A DNA stretch of 6,306 nt. It comes from JBQCHF01 sp051953655 (GTDB lineage: Bacteria; Actinomycetota; Actinomycetes; Motilibacterales; Motilibacteraceae). The notes under the pieces were generated by a model that saw only the letters and a list, made by a program, of their open reading frames with translations, was not told the DNA's origin and did not search any database. The translations under genes and the position numbers were made by a program. The stretch is from assembly GCA_051953655.1 (NCBI GenBank), contig JBQCIO010000352.1, positions 1-6,306 of the forward strand, in the 5' to 3' direction. Positions 1 to 5,278 of this stretch are shown here, one piece after another (position 1 is the stretch's first letter; each line of letters begins with the position of its first letter).

Positions 1-220
1 CCTCCACCTGCACGTCGTCCGCGTCCCAATCGACGCCCTGGGCCTCGAACCACTCCCGCAGCTCGTGCTCCTCGTGGGCCATGTCCCACGCCTCGTCCTG
101 CGTGGGCAGGTTCTGCGCCCACCCCGGCGGTCGGTCATCGCGCGTCACGTACCCCCATGACAGCGCCGAGGGCGCCACCGCAACGGTGGCGTCCTCGACA
201 GGAACAGGGGTGGAAGACAT
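1..220 (-). CDS. Hypothetical acidic protein (3' end outside window)
   Basis: A minus-strand frame opens at ATG 220-218 and stays open for 73 codons to the left edge, so the C-terminus is missing. The protein starts MSSTPVPVEDATVAVAPSA and continues into a strongly acidic, Trp-rich stretch (EEHELREWFEAQ, then VDWDADD). No signal peptide, membrane segment or recognisable domain is visible. I do not recognise the family. The biased high-GC third positions and lack of stops support real coding. There is no good Shine-Dalgarno sequence before the ATG. A TACGAT hexamer ends exactly 6 bp upstream, so the mRNA could be leaderless. An in-frame GTG at 235-233 is an alternative start. The gene is transcribed divergently from the membrane protein gene to its right, and nothing links it to the hydroxyproline genes. 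Confidence 0.6.
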   Translation of the reverse strand, partial: MSSTPVPVEDATVAVAPSALSWGYVTRDDRPPGWAQNLPTQDEAWDMAHEEHELREWFEAQGVDWDADDVQVE

Positions 221-226
221 GACCTC

Positions 227-232
227 ATCGTA
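227..232 (-). promoter_or_regulatory. Candidate -10 hexamer (TACGAT) of a leaderless promoter
   Basis: Read on the minus strand, TACGAT fits the actinobacterial TANNNT -10 pattern. It is followed by 6 nt (gaggtc) and then the ATG of the hypothetical gene, which would place the transcription start at or next to the start codon. That geometry is typical of leaderless actinobacterial genes, and no good Shine-Dalgarno is present. No convincing -35 box is seen 16-19 bp upstream, so this remains a weak call. Confidence 0.3.
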
Positions 233-432
233 CACCTGTTCGCATGGCCGGGCCGGGGTTTTCCACTGCCGAGCCCCATCTCGTATCAGCTCCTACGTGC
301 CGTCGGACGCACCCTCGTTGAGCGCCGAGTACCGCGCCGAGACAGATGACCCGAGAAGCCCGGGACACCCGCCCATTGCCCGCGGGAAGTGCCCGCACGG
401 AAGGTCGGCAAGAACTTCGAGCTGCGCACCCT

Positions 433-437
433 GGAGG
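433..437 (+). promoter_or_regulatory. Ribosome binding site GGAGG that sets the membrane protein start
   Basis: GGAGG lies 5 nt before the in-frame GTG at 443. The longer frame from GTG 389 has only a GGGAA (384-388) directly abutting the start codon, too close to act as a Shine-Dalgarno. The 389 start also falls in the loop of a small GCGGG/CCCGC hairpin (382-396). This favours the 443 start. Confidence 0.6.
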
Positions 438-442
438 CCGTC

Positions 443-1198
443 GTGCCCTCTCTCCACCGCTCCCTGTCCGTCACCCGCGCCGTCCTGCTCCGCCTGGTCC
501 TCGTCGTCGTGGCGGTGAACCCCTGCCTGCTGTTCGGTCTCCGGCTCCTCGTCGGAGGCGTCACCGGGGTGGGGTTGGGCGAGGAGGATCCGCGGCTCGG
601 ATCGCTGGCTGCCGGGATCCTCCTCTCCGGCATCGGGATATTCGTGCTCTCCCTGCTCCGCCGGCCGACCGCCCACCCGTCCGCGGTGCAGGCGGTCATC
701 GCGGTGGGCGTGGCCGGTCTGGTGCCGCAGGTGCTGGGCCGCTACTCCGACGGTGTGGCGGGGATGCTGCTGCCGATCGCCGTGCTGGTCGCTCTGCTCC
801 CCGCCCGTCGGGCGCTGGTCGACCTCAGCCGGGCCGCGGTCGTCCCCCTGGCTCTCGCCCTGCTCACCACCGCCGTCCTGGCGGTCCACGCGGTCCCGCT
901 CGCCCGCCAGATCTCGACCCTGCACGGGGAGGCCGCCGAGCAGCACTACGACGCCAGCTGGATGCTGCTCTGCGTCGGGCTCGTCTGTGCCGCGAGCGCG
1001 CTGCGTGCGGACGGGTGGCAGGTGACGGCCGTGCTCGGCTCCACCGCCACCGCCCTGATCGGCCTCATGGCCCTGGCCGAGCCTGGCTCGACGGCCGCCG
1101 TCGGCCGGCCCGTCGGTGTGCTCGTCCTCGGGCTCGCCGTCGCCTTCGCCGCCACGGCGTTACGACCGGCCCGACGGGCGGCGCTCGCCGCCGCCTGA
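443..1198 (+). CDS. Putative multi-pass membrane protein of unknown function
   Basis: This 251-residue protein consists mostly of hydrophobic segments. I count about eight likely transmembrane helices, at roughly residues 10-35, 54-74, 79-98, 104-121, 131-154, 172-189, 192-212 and 220-242. Arg-rich junctions such as LLRRP, LPARRA and RPARRAA separate or end several of them. A polar loop around residues 155-171 (RQISTLHGEAAEQHYD) could be the largest extramembrane part. I see no transporter, kinase or enzyme signature and do not recognise the family. I chose GTG 443 because of the GGAGG 5 nt upstream; the frame also extends to GTG 389, which would add 18 residues. It is a single gene between a divergent small gene and the catabolic locus, with a stem-loop after its stop codon, so it is probably transcribed independently. 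A role in hydroxyproline uptake is possible but unsupported. Confidence 0.7.
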   Translation: MPSLHRSLSVTRAVLLRLVLVVVAVNPCLLFGLRLLVGGVTGVGLGEEDPRLGSLAAGILLSGIGIFVLSLLRRPTAHPSAVQAVIAVGVAGLVPQVLGRYSDGVAGMLLPIAVLVALLPARRALVDLSRAAVVPLALALLTTAVLAVHAVPLARQISTLHGEAAEQHYDASWMLLCVGLVCAASALRADGWQVTAVLGSTATALIGLMALAEPGSTAAVGRPVGVLVLGLAVAFAATALRPARRAALAAA

Positions 1199-1233
1199 CC
1201 ACCGGGCCCGGGTCCACCGCGCGGCCGGCTCGG

Positions 1234-1258
1234 CGCCGCAGTCTCGTCAGCTGCGGCG
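1234..1258 (+). terminator. Stem-loop after the membrane protein gene, possible terminator
   Basis: CGCCGCAG (1234-1241) and CTGCGGCG (1251-1258) form a perfect 8-bp GC-rich stem with a 9-nt loop, beginning 36 bp after the stop codon at 1198. No T-run follows, so it is not a classical intrinsic terminator. U-tract-less hairpins are commonly proposed as terminators in high-GC actinobacteria. It lies between the membrane protein gene and the operator of the next unit, which is where a terminator is expected. Confidence 0.45.
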
Positions 1259-1314
1259 ATCCGTCCAGGTGAGCAGCGAGGCTCGGGCACGTCGCTCCGG
1301 TCGTGGATCGCGCA

Positions 1315-1341
1315 GACAGTCGTATGTAACATTCCACTGTC
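1315..1341 (+). promoter_or_regulatory. Dyad operator upstream of the hydroxyproline dehydrogenase genes
   Basis: Outer arms GACAGT (1315-1320) and ACTGTC (1336-1341) are perfectly complementary. Inner arms ATGT (1324-1327) and ACAT (1329-1332) share the same centre, base 1328. Overall 11 of 13 base pairs across the 27-bp element are symmetric. It is noticeably AT-richer than its surroundings and ends 18 nt before the GTG at 1360. It contains a TAACAT hexamer suitable as a -10 box, so a bound repressor would block RNA polymerase. The inner TGT-A-ACA core resembles GntR-type half-sites, but the regulator family cannot be read from this. A related site precedes the second transcription unit. 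Confidence 0.6.
1327..1332 (+). promoter_or_regulatory. Candidate -10 hexamer TAACAT
   Basis: TAACAT matches the TANNNT -10 pattern and lies inside the dyad operator. Transcription would start near 1339-1340, leaving a short leader of about 20 nt that carries the GAGGAGG ribosome site (1349-1355). The 17-bp-spaced upstream hexamer TGGATC (1304-1309) is a poor -35, which fits a promoter that needs an activator or is intrinsically weak. Confidence 0.35.
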
Positions 1342-1359
1342 AGCGAGCGAGGAGGCGAC

Positions 1360-2592
1360 GTGGCCGACCTAGGTGCAGCCGACGTCGTCGTCGTCGGCGC
1401 CGGGATGGTGGGTGCTGCCACCGCCTACTTCGCCGCCCGCGCCGGGCTGAAGGTGGTCGTCGTCGACCGCGGGACGGTGGCCGGCGGGACGACCAGCGGT
1501 GGCGAGGGGAACATCCTCGTCTCGGACAAGGAGCCCGGGCCCGAGCTCGATCTCGCCCTCCGCTCGCAGCGGCTCTGGCTGCAGCTGGCCGAGGAGCTCG
1601 GCGCGGAGGGGTTCGAGCTCGAGGCCAAGGGCGGGCTCGTGGTCACCGCCACCGCCCCCGGCCTGAGCGGGCTGCGCGAGCTGGCGGCCGAGCAGCGCCG
1701 GCACGGGGTGGAGGCCGTCGAGGTCGCCGCCGAAGATCTCCCCGAGCACGAACCGCACCTGGCCCGTGACCTCGCCGGCGGCGTGCTCTATCCGCAGGAC
1801 CTGCAGGTGATGCCGGTGCTCGCCGCCGCGCGGCTGCTCGAGGCCGCGCGCGACCTCGGGGCGGCCGTGCACACCGGGGTCGAGGTGACCGGCGTGACCG
1901 CCGGCGCGGGCGGAGCGGTGACGGGCGTCCGCACCGACCGGGGCAGCATCGCCGCACCGGCCGTCGTCAACGCCGCGGGCACCTGGGGCGGCGAGGTCTC
2001 CGCCCGGCTCGGCGCCCCGGTCCCCGTCCTCCCCCGGCGCGGCTTCATCCTCGTCACCGAGCCGCTGCCGCGGGTGGTGCGGCACAAGGTCTACGACGCC
2101 GACTACGTGGCGAACGTCGCCTCCTCCCAGGAGGGGTTGGAGACCTCCGCGGTCATCGAGGGGACGCGCGCCGGCACGGTGCTCATCGGGGCGAGCCGGG
2201 AACGGGTGGGCTTCGACCGGACCCTGTCCGTTCCGGTGCTCCGCCGGCTCGCCGCCCAGGCGGTGCGCCTGTTCCCGGTGCTGGCCGACGTCGCCGTCAT
2301 GCGCGCCTACCGCGGCTTCCGACCGTACTGCCCCGACCACCTACCGATCGTCGGAGGCGACGAGCGGGTCCCCGGCGTCTTCCACGCCTGCGGCCACGAG
2401 GGCGCCGGCATCGGTCTGTCCGCCGCGACCGGCGAGGCGCTCGCCGCGCTGCTCACCCATCAGCCGCCCGCGCTCGACCTCTCCCCGTTCTCCCCCGCAC
2501 GGTTCGCGGGCAGCACCGGAACCAGCACCGGAACCAGCTCCGGAACCATCTCCGAGGACGCACCGGCCCCGACCGGAGGTGCGCACGCATGA
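1360..2592 (+). CDS. lhpB: D-hydroxyproline dehydrogenase, beta-type FAD subunit (DAO family)
   Basis: This 410-residue FAD-dependent oxidoreductase of the D-amino-acid oxidase (DAO) family probably oxidises cis-4-hydroxy-D-proline to 1-pyrroline-4-hydroxy-2-carboxylate in the cytoplasm. The N-terminal Rossmann motif GAGMVG is at residues 13-18. The acidic residue ending beta-2 is Asp36, followed by GGTTSGGEGN (42-51) as in HcnC and sarcosine oxidase-like enzymes. The family's C-terminal FAD-binding segment is present as RGFRPYCPD (318-326) and GHEGAGIG (345-352). GTG 1360 is preceded by GAGGAGG with a 4-nt gap. The stop overlaps the next start (ATGA), so the three following subunits are translated as a set. 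The C-terminus past residue 384 is a low-complexity Ser/Thr/Gly tail. The substrate is inferred from the adjoining epimerase and deaminase; a related imino- or D-amino-acid dehydrogenase is the alternative. The symbol follows the Pseudomonas pathway naming. Confidence 0.85.
   Translation: MADLGAADVVVVGAGMVGAATAYFAARAGLKVVVVDRGTVAGGTTSGGEGNILVSDKEPGPELDLALRSQRLWLQLAEELGAEGFELEAKGGLVVTATAPGLSGLRELAAEQRRHGVEAVEVAAEDLPEHEPHLARDLAGGVLYPQDLQVMPVLAAARLLEAARDLGAAVHTGVEVTGVTAGAGGAVTGVRTDRGSIAAPAVVNAAGTWGGEVSARLGAPVPVLPRRGFILVTEPLPRVVRHKVYDADYVANVASSQEGLETSAVIEGTRAGTVLIGASRERVGFDRTLSVPVLRRLAAQAVRLFPVLADVAVMRAYRGFRPYCPDHLPIVGGDERVPGVFHACGHEGAGIGLSAATGEALAALLTHQPPALDLSPFSPARFAGSTGTSTGTSSGTISEDAPAPTGGAHA
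2511..2546 (+). repeat. Tandem 12-bp repeat, three copies, inside the beta-subunit gene
   Basis: The unit CAGCACCGGAAC occurs at 2511-2522 and 2523-2534, and with one substitution (CAGCTCCGGAAC) at 2535-2546. A degraded fourth copy follows from 2547. The unit length is a multiple of three, so copy changes keep the frame. It encodes STGT, STGT, SSGT at residues 385-396, beyond the conserved DAO domain, and is probably a tolerated slippage expansion of a flexible tail. Confidence 0.85.
2575..2579 (+). promoter_or_regulatory. Ribosome binding site GGAGG for the [2Fe-2S] subunit
   Basis: GGAGG lies 9 nt before ATG 2589, within the last codons of the upstream gene. It supports independent re-initiation at the ATGA overlap. 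Confidence 0.55.
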
Positions 2593-2861
2593 CGCACGAG
2601 CTCTCCTTCGACGGCCGCACCGTCCCCTTCCGCCCCGGACAGACCGTCGCCGCGGCGCTGCTCGCGACGGGCGTCAGGTCCTGGCGCACCACCCGCAGCG
2701 AGGGCCGTCCGCGCGGCGTCTTCTGCGGCATCGGCGTGTGCTTCGACTGCCTGGTCACCGTCGACGGCCGCCCCGGCGTCCGGGCCTGCCTGCAGCCGGC
2801 CCGGGACGGGATGCAGGTGAGCACCCAGGAAGGGAGCGGCCGTGAGCACCTCGCGACCTGA
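2589..2861 (+). CDS. D-hydroxyproline dehydrogenase, gamma-type [2Fe-2S] subunit
   Basis: This 90-residue ferredoxin-like protein (Fer2_4 type, similar in layout to HcnA) should carry one [2Fe-2S] cluster that passes electrons between the flavins of the neighbouring subunits. The cluster ligands are Cys46, Cys51, Cys54 and Cys67, in a Cx4Cx2Cx12C pattern within VFCGIGVCFDC and RACLQPARDG. This is the usual arrangement for the free-standing subunit, and the length is normal for the family. The N-terminus (LSFDGRTVPFRPGQTVAAAL) has the expected beta-grasp start. ATG 2589 overlaps the TGA of the beta gene, and its 3' end overlaps the alpha gene by 20 nt. The position between two flavoprotein genes makes subunit assignment firm. 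The specific substrate rests on the pathway context. Confidence 0.85.
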   Translation: MTHELSFDGRTVPFRPGQTVAAALLATGVRSWRTTRSEGRPRGVFCGIGVCFDCLVTVDGRPGVRACLQPARDGMQVSTQEGSGREHLAT

Positions 2862-4290
2862 GCGGGACGCCGCGGTCCACGACCTGGCCGTGGTCGGCGC
2901 CGGACCGGCCGGGCTCGCCGCGGCCGCGGCGGCGACCCGGGCGGGCCTCGACGTCGTCATGGTCGACGGCGGCGCGCACCCCGGCGGTCAGTACTGGCGG
3001 CAGCCCGAGGACGGCGTCGACCGCACCCGGCTGCACCACGACCTGGGCACGCACCGAGGACTGACCGCGGAGCTGGCCCGGGCGCGTTCCGCGGGCCGCT
3101 TCACCCTGCTGGCGCGGCACGACGTCTGGACGGTGGGCCGAGACGGGGACCTCTTCACCGTGCGGGCCCTGCGCCGCGGGGACGACGGCCCCCCGACGCA
3201 GCACCTCGTCCGCGCCCGTCGCCTCGTCCTCGCCCCCGGCGCGCACGACCGGCAGGTCCCGTTCCCCGGCTGGGACCTTCCCGGGGTCCTGACCGCCGGC
3301 GGCGCCCAGGCGCTGGTGAAGGCGCACGGGGTCGTTCCGGGGCAGCGGGTGGTCGTGGCGGGGACCGGCCCCTTCCTGCTCCCCGTCGCCACCGCCCTCG
3401 CCGACGCCGGTGCTCAGGTGGTCGGCGTGCACGAGGCGGCGGCCGTCACCGGCTGGCTGCGCGAGCTGCCCGCGGTGGTGCGCAACCCGGCCAAGCTCGT
3501 CGAAGGGGCGACGTACACAGCCGCGCTCGCCCGAGAGCGCATCCCCGTGCACACCCGGTCCGCCGTCGTGGCCGCGCACGGCGACGACGCGGTCTCGGCG
3601 GTCACCGTCGCGAGACTGGACGCGTCCGGGCACGTCGTCCCGGGAACCGAGCGGCGCATCGCGGCCGACGCCGTGGCGGTCGGCTGGGGGTTCGTGCCGC
3701 GGCTCGAGCTGCTGCTCGCCCTGGGCTGCCGGACCAGCGTGGACCTCGACGGGTCGCTGGTCGTGCGGACCGACGAGCGGCAGCAGACCAGCGTCCCGGA
3801 CGTCTACGCGGCCGGCGAGGCCTGCGGGGTCGGCGGTGCCGCGCTGGCCGTCGTCGAGGGGGAGCTGGCGGGGCTGGCCGCAGCAGGGGTGCGGGACGAC
3901 CGGACCCGACGGCTGCTCCGGCGCAGGGACCGGCTGCGCAGCTTCGCCGCCGCCATGCACCGGGCCCACCCCGTTCCGCCCTTCTGGATGGACACGCTCG
4001 GGATGGACACGCGCGGCGCGAGCACCCTCGTGTGCCGGTGCGAAGAGGTCACCGTGCAGCACCTGCGCGACGCGGTGGACCGCTTCGGCGCGTCGGATGC
4101 CCGTTCGGCCAAGCTGCTGTCCCGGGTCGGGATGGGTTGGTGCCAGGGCCGGTTCTGCGGATTCGCCTCGTCCTGCCTGGTGAGCAGCTGGACCGGCGTG
4201 TCCTACGACCCGTCGGGGACAGCCGAGAGACCGCTGGCCGTGCCGGTCCCGCTGGGAACCCTCGCGGCGGAGGACGAGAGCCAGAAGTGA
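2842..4290 (+). CDS. D-hydroxyproline dehydrogenase, alpha-type FAD/NAD(P)-binding subunit with BFD-like [2Fe-2S] domain
   Basis: This 482-residue flavoprotein resembles HcnB and the alpha subunits of multi-subunit proline and hydroxyproline dehydrogenases. The FAD motif GAGPAG is at 19-24, followed by PGGQYWRQ (47-54). A hinge segment LAPGAHDRQVPFPGWDLPGV begins near residue 130. A second dinucleotide-binding motif AGTGPFL lies at 173-179, and the second FAD motif DVYAAGEACGVGG at 320-332. The C-terminus carries a BFD-like cluster site: Cys398 and Cys400 (VCRCEEV) with Cys434 and Cys439 (GWCQGRFCG). It probably takes electrons from the beta subunit through the small ferredoxin to a respiratory acceptor, but the acceptor cannot be read from sequence. 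GTG 2842 follows a purine-rich AGGAAGGGAG (2827-2836) inside the upstream gene. A generic pyridine nucleotide-disulfide oxidoreductase is the less specific alternative. Confidence 0.85.
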   Translation: MSTSRPERDAAVHDLAVVGAGPAGLAAAAAATRAGLDVVMVDGGAHPGGQYWRQPEDGVDRTRLHHDLGTHRGLTAELARARSAGRFTLLARHDVWTVGRDGDLFTVRALRRGDDGPPTQHLVRARRLVLAPGAHDRQVPFPGWDLPGVLTAGGAQALVKAHGVVPGQRVVVAGTGPFLLPVATALADAGAQVVGVHEAAAVTGWLRELPAVVRNPAKLVEGATYTAALARERIPVHTRSAVVAAHGDDAVSAVTVARLDASGHVVPGTERRIAADAVAVGWGFVPRLELLLALGCRTSVDLDGSLVVRTDERQQTSVPDVYAAGEACGVGGAALAVVEGELAGLAAAGVRDDRTRRLLRRRDRLRSFAAAMHRAHPVPPFWMDTLGMDTRGASTLVCRCEEVTVQHLRDAVDRFGASDARSAKLLSRVGMGWCQGRFCGFASSCLVSSWTGVSYDPSGTAERPLAVPVPLGTLAAEDESQK

Positions 4291-4309
4291 TCACTCGCAG
4301 ACCCTGGCT

Positions 4310-4332
4310 CAGTACCGTGTGAAATAGTACTG
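4310..4332 (+). promoter_or_regulatory. Dyad operator upstream of the deaminase-epimerase genes
   Basis: Perfect 6-bp arms CAGTAC (4310-4315) and GTACTG (4327-4332) flank an 11-bp AT-leaning centre in the 83-bp gap between the two transcription units. Overall 8 of 11 pairs are symmetric. Aligned on centre 4321, it matches the upstream element (centre 1328) at 14 of 23 positions: CAGT at the left, TGT and A-AT near the centre, and ACTG at the right. Both are followed by TC. A TACTGT hexamer (4328-4333) could serve as the -10 box. The ribosome site GGGAG (4365-4369) and ATG 4374 follow. It is probably bound by the same regulator as the first site. Confidence 0.6.
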
Positions 4333-4373
4333 TCCTCGCCAGCAGGAGCGGGGAGACGAAAGGCGGGAGCCCG

Positions 4374-5276
4374 ATGAGCGCGACGACGAAGCGGCCCTGG
4401 CACGGGGTGCTGGTGGCCACCGCCCTCCCCTGGAGCGAGGGCGACCCTGCCCGGCCGGACCTGGACCGCTACGCCGAGCACGTGGCCTGGCTGCTGGCCA
4501 ACGGCTGCGACGGCGTGGTCCCGAACGGCTCGCTCGGCGAGTACCAGGTGCTCGGCCCGGAGGACCGCGCCGCCGTCGTGCGCACCGCGGTCCAGGCCGC
4601 CGGCGGGGCGACGGTCATGCCGGGGGTCGCCGCCTACGGAGCCACCGAGGCGCGGCGCTGGGCCGAGCAGGCCGCGGAGGCCGGGGCGCAGGTCGTCATG
4701 CTCCTCCCGCCCAACGCCTACCGCGCCGACGAGCGCAGCGTGCTCGCCCACTACCGCGAGGTGGCGAAGGCCGGCCTGCCGGTCGTGGCCTACAACAACC
4801 CCTACGACACCAAGGTCGACCTCACCCCGGCCCTGCTCGCCCGGCTGCACGGCGAGGGCCTCATCGTGGCCGTCAAGGAGTTCTCCGGCGACGTCCGGCG
4901 GTTCTACGAGATCGCCGAGCTCGCCCCCGGCCTGGACGTGCTCGCCGGCTCCGACGACGTCGTGCTGGAGCTGGCCCTGGCCGGCTCCCCCGGCTGGGTG
5001 GCCGGCTACCCCAACGCCTTCCCGCAGGCCTGCAGCGAGCTCTTCGCCGCCGCGTCCGCGCGCGACCTCGACCGCGCTCTCCCGCTCTACCGGCTGCTGC
5101 ACCCGCTCCTGCGCTGGGACTCGAAGACCGAGTTCGTCCAGGCCATCAAGCTCTCGATGGACCTGGCCGGACGCATCGGCGGCCCCTGCCAGCCCCCGCG
5201 CATGCCCCTGCTGCCCGAGCAGGAGCAGGTCGTCCGCGAGGCCACCGAGAAGGCGCTCGCCGAAGGGCTGCGCTGA
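4374..5276 (+). CDS. lhpC: 1-pyrroline-4-hydroxy-2-carboxylate deaminase (DapA-fold, Schiff-base lyase family)
   Basis: This 300-residue (beta/alpha)8 protein of the dihydrodipicolinate synthase/N-acetylneuraminate lyase family has the normal family length. In this pathway it would convert 1-pyrroline-4-hydroxy-2-carboxylate to 2-oxoglutarate semialdehyde and ammonia. Lys168 in VAVKEFSGD is the Schiff-base lysine and Tyr140 in VAYNNPYD is the conserved catalytic tyrosine. The GTTGE loop reads NGSLGE (51-56). The Arg that binds the substrate carboxylate in true dihydrodipicolinate synthase, five residues after the Tyr, is Asp145 here, arguing against a lysine-biosynthesis role. ATG 4374 follows GGGAG with a 4-nt gap. 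It opens a second transcription unit and is followed after 2 nt by the epimerase gene. Other DapA-fold lyases are possible; the context decides. The symbol follows the Pseudomonas naming. Confidence 0.85.
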   Translation: MSATTKRPWHGVLVATALPWSEGDPARPDLDRYAEHVAWLLANGCDGVVPNGSLGEYQVLGPEDRAAVVRTAVQAAGGATVMPGVAAYGATEARRWAEQAAEAGAQVVMLLPPNAYRADERSVLAHYREVAKAGLPVVAYNNPYDTKVDLTPALLARLHGEGLIVAVKEFSGDVRRFYEIAELAPGLDVLAGSDDVVLELALAGSPGWVAGYPNAFPQACSELFAAASARDLDRALPLYRLLHPLLRWDSKTEFVQAIKLSMDLAGRIGGPCQPPRMPLLPEQEQVVREATEKALAEGLR

Positions 5277-5278
5277 CC

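Noticed and set aside
318..347. TTGAGC, 17 bp, GACAGAT considered as a promoter for the membrane protein gene
   Set aside because: Both hexamers match consensus poorly and the -10 does not fit TANNNT; not distinguishable from background.
382..396. Small hairpin GCGGG/CCCGC around the GTG at 389, considered as a regulatory element or terminator
   Set aside because: It has only a 5-bp stem with a 5-nt loop in GC-rich DNA, expected by chance. I used it only as a minor argument against the 389 start.
346..1272. Plus-strand open frame of 308 codons overlapping the membrane protein gene
   Set aside because: It is an Arg/Pro/Gly-rich shadow. The overlapping frame from 443 encodes coherent hydrophobic helices and has a proper ribosome site.
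2755..4062. Long open frame on the minus strand (435 codons) opposite the alpha subunit gene, and similar long antisense frames at 1369-2340, 4203-5102 and 5087-6100
   Set aside because: The products are rich in Arg, Gly, His and Asp without domain structure. They lie opposite genes with clear family motifs and are the usual mirror frames of high-GC coding sequence.
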